A program made the translations under genes and the position numbers. Below are positions 6,733 to 12,242 of a stretch of 12,242 nt of DNA, piece by piece (position 1 is the stretch's first letter; the number at the start of each line of letters is the position of its first letter). Source of the DNA: Cyanobacteriota bacterium (GTDB lineage Bacteria; Cyanobacteriota; Cyanobacteriia; Leptolyngbyales; Leptolyngbyaceae); assembly GCA_027482985.1 (NCBI GenBank), contig JAIXVO010000745.1, positions 1 to 12,242 of the forward strand, read 5' to 3'. The notes under the pieces were generated by a model. It made no database searches and was not told where the DNA came from. It saw nothing but the letters and a program-made list of their open reading frames with translations.

Positions 6733-7026
6733 AGGGAGACTGCGCTTTCAGCGCTTACTTACAGTAACAAACGAATGTGACACTCGGCAAGCAAGTTTTT
6801 GGAAAAAAGCTCGATCGCGGGTTGAACTGAGTGCCAACAAGTAGAAATGCCCATTCCAGATTATGATCAGGCGTGATGTGTGTCAGGTTTAGTATCGAAA
6901 AGTGAAGGGCAGTTTATCGTGATTCAAGTGGTCAGGCAGTGGATTTGACCAGCTCCAGAGATGTGGGGCGATCGCGATGTTGACCTTGCCCTGGTCAGTT
7001 GTTGTGGGATAGGTGAGAGGAGATCC
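6733..7026. promoter_or_regulatory. Divergent gap with candidate tRNA-Phe promoter
   Basis: For the leftward tRNA, TTGCCG (complement of 6785-6790) and TACTGT (complement of 6761-6766) are separated by 18 bases. They would start transcription about 20 bases before the tRNA; this is a plausible but weak match. A small hairpin (GCGCT/AGCGC, 6742-6754) falls in the resulting leader. For the rightward gene at 7027 I see no clear promoter, only a strong ribosome site AGGAG at 7018-7022. One HIP1 octamer is at 6967-6974. Confidence 0.3.
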
Positions 7027-8781
7027 ATGGTGCGAGAGACCCCAGTCCGGCTAAAGGAATCATTTGAGCGGTGGCAAAAACAAGCCCACCACCATCAGCC
7101 GGAACTCAAGCGGTTAGCAGTAATCACAGCGGCCTTTCTGGGCTTCATGCTGTTGTTCTCGCTGCATCGCTACTTTACCTACTACACGTCCTACGACCAC
7201 GGGTTATTTAATCAAATTTTTTGGAATAACCTGCATGGGCGGTTTTTCCAGAGTTCCTTAACCAGTGCCAATTCGGTCGCGGTGCTGGCCGATAACGTCG
7301 TTCCCATCGTCAACTTTATCCATTTGGGGCAGCATTTTGTCCCCACTTTTTTACTCTGGCTACCAATTTATGCTGTCTTCCCCCATCCTGCCACGCTAAT
7401 TGTGCTCCAAGTGGGCTTAATGACCGCTGGTGGCGTGGTGCTGTATGCCTTGGCACGACATTACCTCAGTCCGAATCTGTCGCTGTGGATTACGGGGGGG
7501 TATTTTGCGGCGATCGCGGTGATTGGCCCCACCTTTGCCAACTTTTACGAGCAATGTCAGATTCCGCTATTTACCTTTGGCCTCTTGCTAGCGATGGAAA
7601 AGCAGCGCTGGCGGATCTTCTGGCTGATGGTGTTGCTGGTGCTGGGGGTGCGCGAAGACACGGGCATTATGCTATTTGGGATTGGGTTGTTTTTGTTAGT
7701 CAGTCGGCGACACCCCAAACTAGGGGCAGCGCTATGCTTGATTAGTTTTGTTTATGTGGCAGGGGTGACGAATCTGGTGATGACCCAGTTTTCATCAGAC
7801 AATCCCCGACTCTACATGGCGGATAAATTTCGGCAGTTTGCGGGGGGGGAGGAGTCGCCCAGTACTCTGCGGATTTTGTGGGGCATGTTGACCAACCCGA
7901 TCGCCCTCCTGCAAGCTTTACTCACCCCGTTTAATCGGCGGTTGTCTTACCTGTTAGGGCAATGGGTGCCGCTGGCGTTTGTCCCAGCGATTTCGCCTGC
8001 GAGTTGGATTATGGGCGGCGTGCCGCTGTTGACGATTTTTATCCAGAGTGGGCAACTGGCAACGGTGATCACGATTCGCTATGCGATCGCCGTGGTGCCG
8101 GGAATTTTCTATGGCACGATTCTGTGGTGGGCGGCTCGCTCTCAACGGACACCAGGGGTTTCTCCAACCGGAAACTGGTGGCAGCATGTGGGTTGGACTT
8201 TCCGCTATCGCCAACTCACCCCTGCCTTTCGTCAGTTTTGGGGCGTTTGTCTAGCGATCTCACTGCTGTTTACCATTCTGGCGAACCCCAATCAGGCGTT
8301 TTACTTCCTCATGCCAGATTCGTTTCAACCCTGGGTGTTGGTGCCGCTCAATCAACAATGGCAACGGGCGGGCGTGATGAATGACATGATTCGGCAAATT
8401 CCCCCGGATGCGAGTGTGTCAGCAACGACGAACATCATCCCGCAACTCTCCTCTCGCCAGAAAATTATTCGTCCGCCTGGGCTATTGCTGAAGGATGAGG
8501 ATGGCAAGGTGGAAGAAATGGAATATGTGATTGCCGATTTATGGCGAATGGAACGGTATATGCCGACCTTCAAGCCGGAGCGCGATCGCCTCCGCCAAGT
8601 GGTGCCCATGATCGACAACTTGATCAAAGGCGGCAATTATGGCGTGCTGAAGTTACAGGACAAAATCATTTTGCTGCGCCGCGGGGTGCCCTCCAATCCC
8701 ACCGCCCTGGCCCAATGGGAACCGACCCAGCAAGAATTGTTGACAGCCTTGGCGCAATTGGAATCGAAGCAGAAGCGATGA
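7027..8781 (+). CDS. DUF2079 family multi-spanning membrane protein
   Basis: The 584-residue product is a polytopic membrane protein with a short basic N-terminal tail (1-30), a first membrane segment at about 31-46, then SYDHGLFNQIFWNNLHGRFF (56-74) with Asp57 in the first outside loop, and LGQHFVP (100-106). A further conserved point is VREDTG (208-213) between later membrane helices. These match the DUF2079 pattern, a family resembling GT-C glycosyltransferases that use lipid-linked sugars on the outer face of the membrane; the equivalent acidic residue of the first loop is catalytic in GT-C enzymes. The C-terminal 150 or so residues form a soluble domain. I chose ATG 7027 because AGGAG (7018-7022) lies just before it and the 22 extra residues from ATG 6961 look non-coding. 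The following glycosyltransferase and deacetylase genes support a role in envelope glycan transfer; substrate unknown. Confidence 0.85.
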   Translation: MVRETPVRLKESFERWQKQAHHHQPELKRLAVITAAFLGFMLLFSLHRYFTYYTSYDHGLFNQIFWNNLHGRFFQSSLTSANSVAVLADNVVPIVNFIHLGQHFVPTFLLWLPIYAVFPHPATLIVLQVGLMTAGGVVLYALARHYLSPNLSLWITGGYFAAIAVIGPTFANFYEQCQIPLFTFGLLLAMEKQRWRIFWLMVLLVLGVREDTGIMLFGIGLFLLVSRRHPKLGAALCLISFVYVAGVTNLVMTQFSSDNPRLYMADKFRQFAGGEESPSTLRILWGMLTNPIALLQALLTPFNRRLSYLLGQWVPLAFVPAISPASWIMGGVPLLTIFIQSGQLATVITIRYAIAVVPGIFYGTILWWAARSQRTPGVSPTGNWWQHVGWTFRYRQLTPAFRQFWGVCLAISLLFTILANPNQAFYFLMPDSFQPWVLVPLNQQWQRAGVMNDMIRQIPPDASVSATTNIIPQLSSRQKIIRPPGLLLKDEDGKVEEMEYVIADLWRMERYMPTFKPERDRLRQVVPMIDNLIKGGNYGVLKLQDKIILLRRGVPSNPTALAQWEPTQQELLTALAQLESKQKR

Positions 8782-8886
8782 GTGCAGTTAGGAGGGGGGA
8801 ACCCCGGAGGGGCGCGGCATTTGGCAAACATTTTTTGAAATCTGCGCAAATCTTTGCCCAAATGCCACGTCCAGTGCCAAGCCTGG

Positions 8887-8923
8887 GGCAGGCGGCAGAA
8901 GGCAGAGGGCAGAAGGCGGCAGG
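8887..8923 (+). repeat. GGCAGAA heptamer repeats (STRR-like)
   Basis: Consecutive 7-base units read GGCAGGC, GGCAGAA, GGCAGAG, GGCAGAA and GGCGGCA, starting at 8887, 8894, 8901, 8908 and 8915. Short tandemly repeated repetitive sequences of this kind are known from filamentous cyanobacteria and lie between genes. The last two units can pair imperfectly with 8958-8973 to form a hairpin. Confidence 0.75.
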
Positions 8924-8980
8924 AGTCAGTGTGGTGCTTGGAGCTCCTGAATTGTGGCTCCTGGCTTCTGCCTCCTTTTT

Positions 8981-9056
8981 CCTTCCTCTCCCTCCCTGCC
9001 CCTTCCTCTCCCTCCCTGCCTCTTCCTCTCCCTCCCTGCCCCTTCCTCCTCCCCCC
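8981..9056 (+). repeat. 20-bp pyrimidine tandem repeat, about 3.5 copies
   Basis: The unit CCTTCCTCTCCCTCCCTGCC occupies 8981-9000 and 9001-9020 exactly and 9021-9040 with one change (first base T), then a decayed partial copy ends in a C-run at 9051-9056. The near identity of the copies points to recent expansion. The tract has one G per unit; otherwise one strand is all pyrimidine and the other all purine. Confidence 0.88.
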
Positions 9057-9131
9057 ATCTAGCTTGTTCGCAAAGCGTCCTGTATCGTATCGATAGCCAC
9101 CGATTCAGTGTGGTGTTGAGGAGAGTCCAGA

Positions 9132-9926
9132 ATGAATTGGTTGCCGAATCAGTTGGCACAGTCCAGTTTGCAGCCCATGCAATTTGAGAGTGCTTCCCGC
9201 GCTTGCCATGCGTCGATTATTTTACCGATTTATAATGAGCAAGCCTGTATTCAACACACGTTTGATGCGGTATTTGCCTATGCCGAACAGCACCCCACCT
9301 ATGACTTTATTTTTGTGAATGATGGCTCCACTGATCGGACGGCGGGCTTGCTGGAGGCGCGGCTGGCAGCGGCTCAGTGCGATCGCATCTATTTAGTCTC
9401 CTACCCCCAGCGGAGTGGGAAGGGGTATGCGGTGCGGCGGGGCGTGGAAGCGGCGACAGGGGATTATATCTGCTTTTTGGATGGCGATCTGGCGTATTCT
9501 CTGGATCATTTGGATTTGATGTTAGACAAGCTGACGTGGTTTGAAGTGGTAATTGGCAGTCGGGGCTTGGCGGCGAACCAGCAAGAGATTCAACCCATTC
9601 GCCGGATTGCGGGCAAAACCTACAATTTACTCTCTCGGCAGATTTTGAACTTGCAATATGTAGATATGCAAGCGGGTCTCAAAGGGTTTCAGCATTCAGT
9701 CGCAAAGCAGTTATTTGGCTTGCAAGAATTAACTGGTTTTTCGTTTGACGTAGAGTTAATCTATTTGGCGCGGAAACAAGGCTACGAAATTGCTGAAATT
9801 CCGGCGCAGGTTTCGGCGCGGCACAGCCACAAGCAATCCAAAGTGAATTTATTGATTGATTCCCTCAAAATGCTCCAGGATTTGCTTCGCATCCGCTGGA
9901 ATGACTGGATGGGGCGATATGACTAA
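9132..9926 (+). CDS. Family 2 glycosyltransferase (dolichyl-phosphate-sugar synthase type)
   Basis: The 264-residue protein has the GT-A fold signature of GT2: the start of the nucleotide-binding fold SIILPIYNEQ (28-37), VNDGSTD (62-68) with Asp64, the GKGYAVRRG loop (96-104), the metal-binding DGDLAYS (117-123) with Asp117 and Asp119, and DMQAGLKGF (178-186). This set resembles Alg5/DPM1-like enzymes that move a sugar from a nucleotide to a polyprenyl phosphate at the inner membrane face. No membrane segment follows the catalytic domain, so it is a peripheral or soluble form. GAGGAG (9117-9122) supports the ATG at 9132; Met16 is an alternative that would drop a poorly conserved leader. It overlaps the deacetylase gene by 8 bases. 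The DUF2079 protein upstream could use such a lipid-linked sugar, which is inference from family roles. Confidence 0.9.
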   Translation: MNWLPNQLAQSSLQPMQFESASRACHASIILPIYNEQACIQHTFDAVFAYAEQHPTYDFIFVNDGSTDRTAGLLEARLAAAQCDRIYLVSYPQRSGKGYAVRRGVEAATGDYICFLDGDLAYSLDHLDLMLDKLTWFEVVIGSRGLAANQQEIQPIRRIAGKTYNLLSRQILNLQYVDMQAGLKGFQHSVAKQLFGLQELTGFSFDVELIYLARKQGYEIAEIPAQVSARHSHKQSKVNLLIDSLKMLQDLLRIRWNDWMGRYD

Positions 9927-10701
9927 GGTCGTGTTGTTGAGCTTTGATGTGGAAGAATTTGATGTGCCGGAGGAGTATGGACAAGCTGTTCCCGAAGCCG
10001 TTCAATTTGCCGTGTCGCGGCAGGGATTAGACGCGATTTTGCAACTGCTGGACGACTTAGACATTCGCGCGACTTTTTTTACCACAGCGCATTTTGCCCG
10101 CCATCATCCGGCTACCATCCAGGCGATCGCGCAACGGCACGAAATTGCTTCCCACGGCTTCTTTCATGCCACGTTTGAGGCGGCGGATCTGGCTAAATCC
10201 CGCGCGGTGTTGGAGGCGATCGCGCACACCCCAATTACTGGATTCCGCATGGCGCCCCTACAAAAAGTCAATGATCAAGCGATTGCCGCCGCCGGATATG
10301 CTTATAATTCTTCCGTAAACCCGACTTATTTACCGGGACGCTATAACAATCTGGCTCAACCCCGGACGGCTCATTATTCCCACACGTTACTGAACATCCC
10401 TGTGTCTGTCACCCCGCTGCTGCGATTTCCCCTCTTTTGGTTGAGCTTCAAGCACCTCCCGTTGCCGCTCTACCAACTGGCAAGTGTGTGGACGTTGCAG
10501 AGCGATCGCTATCTCAGCCTGTATTTTCATCCGTGGGAATTCACCGATATTTCTGAATTTGCGCTACCAGGCTACATTAAACGGCACTCTGGACAGGGGA
10601 TGTTGCGGCGCTTAACCCGCTATTTGATCTGGCTCAAATTCCGCGCCGAGTTCATCACGTATTCCGAGTTTCACCCCCCCCGCAGGTCACAATGCCGCTA
10701 A
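9919..10701 (+). CDS. Polysaccharide deacetylase (NodB domain, CE4-like)
   Basis: The 260-residue product carries the NodB set: LSFDVEEFD (7-15) with the presumed base Asp10, SHGFFH (78-83) with the metal ligands His79 and His83, GFRMAP (108-113) with Arg110, and LYFHPWEF (201-208) with His204. Such enzymes remove N-acetyl or related groups from sugar polymers. No signal peptide is evident at MTKVVLLSFD, so it may act in the cytoplasm on a lipid-linked precursor, as in some O-antigen and exopolysaccharide loci. The motif following the first Asp is VEE rather than the classical DG, as in the DVE subgroup. I chose ATG 9919 because it places the motif at the usual distance from the N-terminus; it overlaps the upstream gene by 8 bases and the downstream gene by 10. 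A hydrophobic stretch at 165-190 is unusual and may give membrane contact. Confidence 0.88.
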   Translation: MTKVVLLSFDVEEFDVPEEYGQAVPEAVQFAVSRQGLDAILQLLDDLDIRATFFTTAHFARHHPATIQAIAQRHEIASHGFFHATFEAADLAKSRAVLEAIAHTPITGFRMAPLQKVNDQAIAAAGYAYNSSVNPTYLPGRYNNLAQPRTAHYSHTLLNIPVSVTPLLRFPLFWLSFKHLPLPLYQLASVWTLQSDRYLSLYFHPWEFTDISEFALPGYIKRHSGQGMLRRLTRYLIWLKFRAEFITYSEFHPPRRSQCR

Positions 10702-12224
10702 ACCTTCTGTCTTTCATTGGCATTTTTGCCCTCTGTGGGATCGCCTGGTTGACTTCAGAAAATCGGCGGTTAGTGCCGTGGCGCACGATCGCCTGGGGGA
10801 TTGGACTGCAACTGGTGTTGGGCCTGTTTGTGTTTCTCGTGCCCGTGACCCGGCGACTGGTGGAACTCCTCAGTAACGCCGTGAATGCGATTCTGGATGC
10901 AACAGAAGCGGGGTCGCGATTTTTATTTACCACGCTGCTGGTGCCCGACCCGACGAGTATTCCGGGCCCCATTCTGGCGGGCCGCTGGATTGCTCGGACT
11001 GTGACCCCGCCCTATGTACCCGTGCCGGGCGATCGCCTTAGTCCTGACTTTCTCAACTTGGGCTACATCTTCGCGTTTCGCGCTTTACCCAGCGTCATTT
11101 TCTTCTCAGCGCTGATGTCCCTCCTCTATGCCCTGGGTTTGATTCAACCCCTGGTGAATCTATTCGCCCGCTTGTTCCAACGCACGATGCAGTTGAGCGG
11201 GGCAGAATCCCTCAGTGGGGCGAGCAATATTTTTGTGGGGATTGAGTCGGCGTTAGTGGTGCGACCTTATCTGGAACGCATGACTCGCAGCGAACTGAAT
11301 GCAATTTTGGCCTCCTGTTTTGGCAGTATCGCTTCGACCGTGTTGGCCTTGTATGCGGGCCTGTTGCGCCCCGTCTTTCCCAACATTACGGGACATCTGA
11401 TGTCAGCGTCGATCATGGCGATCCCCGCTTGTTTTGTGATTGCCAAGATTATCATCCCGGAAACGGCAACTCCGGAAACGATGGGCATTCAATTAGAGGA
11501 GCACCCCCTTCAGGCTGGAACGGCGATCGCCGACAAGCCCATGACCCAACTCGAAGAAACCATTCCCGGCCAGCAAGTCGCGATCGCCCCCCAACCTAAC
11601 CTGCCGCCGCCGCCGCCCGCTAACACCGTCACCACCAGCCTGAATCCGATGGAAAGTGTCGTGGTGGGGGCATTGGATGGGGTGAAGCTGGCCGTCGCGA
11701 TCGCCGCTTTGCTGATCGCCATTTTGGGCTTGGTCGCCCTCGTGAATCTCTTTTTTGCCAACCTGGCTTCCCTCGCCACCAGTTCGCAACCCATCGTGCG
11801 GGCGATCGGTCAGGTGTTTCAAGTGGTGACGCTGCAAAATATTCTGGGGGCGCTGTTTTTACCCCTGACCTTTTTGACGGGCGTTTCGCTGCAATGGCAG
11901 GAACTCTGGCAAGCTTCTCTGCTATTAGGACAACGGTTGATCGCCACCGAAGTCCCCTCCTATCAACAGTTAGGACTACTGGCGCAACAGGGAGCCATCA
12001 GCGATCGCACGTTGTTAGTTGTCAGTTATGCCCTCTGCGGTTTTGCCCATATTCCTTCTCTGGGCATCTTTGTGGGCGGCTTAGTCGGATTAGTGCCCTC
12101 CCGCCGCCAAGAGATCTCCAGCCTCGGTTGGACGGCTCTCTGGTCTGCCACACTCGCAACGTTGATGATCGGCTGCATTGCGGGACTTTACGATACGGGG
12201 AATCCGGCGATTTTGGGGAGATAG
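10692..12224 (+). CDS. Nucleoside transporter, CNT/NupC family
   Basis: The 510-residue inner-membrane protein has the concentrative nucleoside transporter plan: two N-terminal helices (4-20, 30-52), FAFRALPSVIFFSALMSLLY (127-146), the first core motif NIFVGIESALVVRPYL (179-194) with Glu185, ALDGVKLAVAIAALLIAILG (327-346), LGALFLPLTFLTGV (385-398), ATEVPSY (418-424) with Glu420, and ALCGFAHIPSLGIF (447-460). These align with the substrate-binding hairpins and helices of the family, which imports nucleosides with Na+ or H+. It is about 100 residues longer than NupC, because of a longer loop near 85-120 and a proline-rich polar insert at about 257-318. The family residues GQTE and GFANxSS appear here as VGIE and GFAHIPS, so the substrate may differ. 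Its start overlaps the deacetylase gene by 10 bases, with no visible ribosome site of its own beyond CAGGTCACA. Confidence 0.9.
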   Translation: MPLNLLSFIGIFALCGIAWLTSENRRLVPWRTIAWGIGLQLVLGLFVFLVPVTRRLVELLSNAVNAILDATEAGSRFLFTTLLVPDPTSIPGPILAGRWIARTVTPPYVPVPGDRLSPDFLNLGYIFAFRALPSVIFFSALMSLLYALGLIQPLVNLFARLFQRTMQLSGAESLSGASNIFVGIESALVVRPYLERMTRSELNAILASCFGSIASTVLALYAGLLRPVFPNITGHLMSASIMAIPACFVIAKIIIPETATPETMGIQLEEHPLQAGTAIADKPMTQLEETIPGQQVAIAPQPNLPPPPPANTVTTSLNPMESVVVGALDGVKLAVAIAALLIAILGLVALVNLFFANLASLATSSQPIVRAIGQVFQVVTLQNILGALFLPLTFLTGVSLQWQELWQASLLLGQRLIATEVPSYQQLGLLAQQGAISDRTLLVVSYALCGFAHIPSLGIFVGGLVGLVPSRRQEISSLGWTALWSATLATLMIGCIAGLYDTGNPAILGR

Positions 12225-12242
12225 GAGGCAGGAGATAGAGGA
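12225..12242 (+). repeat. Purine-rich repeat remnant after the transporter
   Basis: The last 18 bases (GAGGCAGGAGATAGAGGA) resemble the GGCAGGAG part of the heptamer array at 8915-8925 and may begin another such array that continues past the window. Confidence 0.3.

Larger units (their letters stand above)
8782..9131. other. Repeat-rich intergenic spacer
   Basis: This 350-base gap between the DUF2079 gene and the glycosyltransferase holds a purine-rich heptamer array (8887-8923), its partial inverted counterpart CTCCTGGCTTCTGCCT (8958-8973), a pyrimidine tandem array (8981-9056), and an 11-base direct repeat TCAGTGTGGTG at 8926-8936 and 9105-9115. A ribosome site GAGGAG lies at 9117-9122, before the ATG at 9132. 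Several short open frames cross the spacer, but they are artefacts of its base bias. No intrinsic terminator or clear promoter is visible. Confidence 0.7.

Noticed and set aside
6929..6951. TGGTCA/TGACCA inverted repeat upstream of the DUF2079 gene as an operator
   Set aside because: Six-base arms over an 11-base loop are common by chance, and no other evidence supports it.
6961..7026. Upstream ATG at 6961 as the start of the DUF2079 gene
   Set aside because: The extra 22 residues do not resemble a membrane protein N-terminus and include a HIP1 octamer, whereas ATG 7027 has a good AGGAG site just before it.
8666..9159. Several overlapping frames on both strands through the spacer
   Set aside because: Their Pro/Ser/Leu-rich or Gly/Glu/Arg-rich composition simply reflects the pyrimidine tandem array and purine heptamers.

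Overview
The window looks like chromosomal DNA of a cyanobacterium. The octamer GCGATCGC (HIP1) occurs 29 times by eye count, and there is a sufC-sufD-sufS gene order, a DUF433/PIN-like pair, C-rich intergenic tracts and GGCAGAA-type heptamer repeats, all familiar in filamentous or Leptolyngbya-like cyanobacteria. The genus assignment is inference; the cyanobacterial assignment is strong.

Layout. 1-3375 (+): the 3' part of an iron-sulfur cluster assembly operon: sufC (its start lies before the window), sufD overlapping it by 4 bases, and sufS after a short spacer filled by a C-rich tract. SufC and SufD belong to the SufBCD scaffold, and SufS is the cysteine desulfurase that supplies sulfur. 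3384-3418: a perfect 17-bp-arm palindrome between convergent units. 3507-4276 (-): a two-gene toxin-antitoxin-like pair, a DUF433 protein followed by a PIN-like DUF5615-type protein. 4533-4878 (+): the N-terminal part of a membrane-anchored conserved hypothetical gene, cut off by an insertion sequence.

4879-6660 is a patch of mobile and decayed DNA: an IS1-family element of about 1066 bp with 27-bp imperfect terminal inverted repeats and a doubly disabled transposase, an unrecognised ORF fragment, and the N-terminal piece of a cyanobacterial-type tyrosine integrase pointing away from an intact tRNA-Phe(GAA) gene. No HIP1 site occurs from about 4814 to 6966, the longest gap in the window, which supports a foreign origin for this patch.

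7027-12224 (+): a large DUF2079 membrane protein, a repeat-rich spacer (heptamers plus three and a half 20-bp pyrimidine units), then a tightly overlapping trio of a family 2 glycosyltransferase, a NodB-type polysaccharide deacetylase and a CNT/NupC-family nucleoside transporter. The first three suggest lipid-linked sugar transfer and envelope or exopolysaccharide modification. The transporter is translationally coupled to them but has no obvious shared pathway.

I see no clear evidence of a wholly new system. The most unusual material is the tRNA-linked integrase/IS scar, the facing TTACACC-type repeats beside the integrase fragment, and the structured intergenic repeats.
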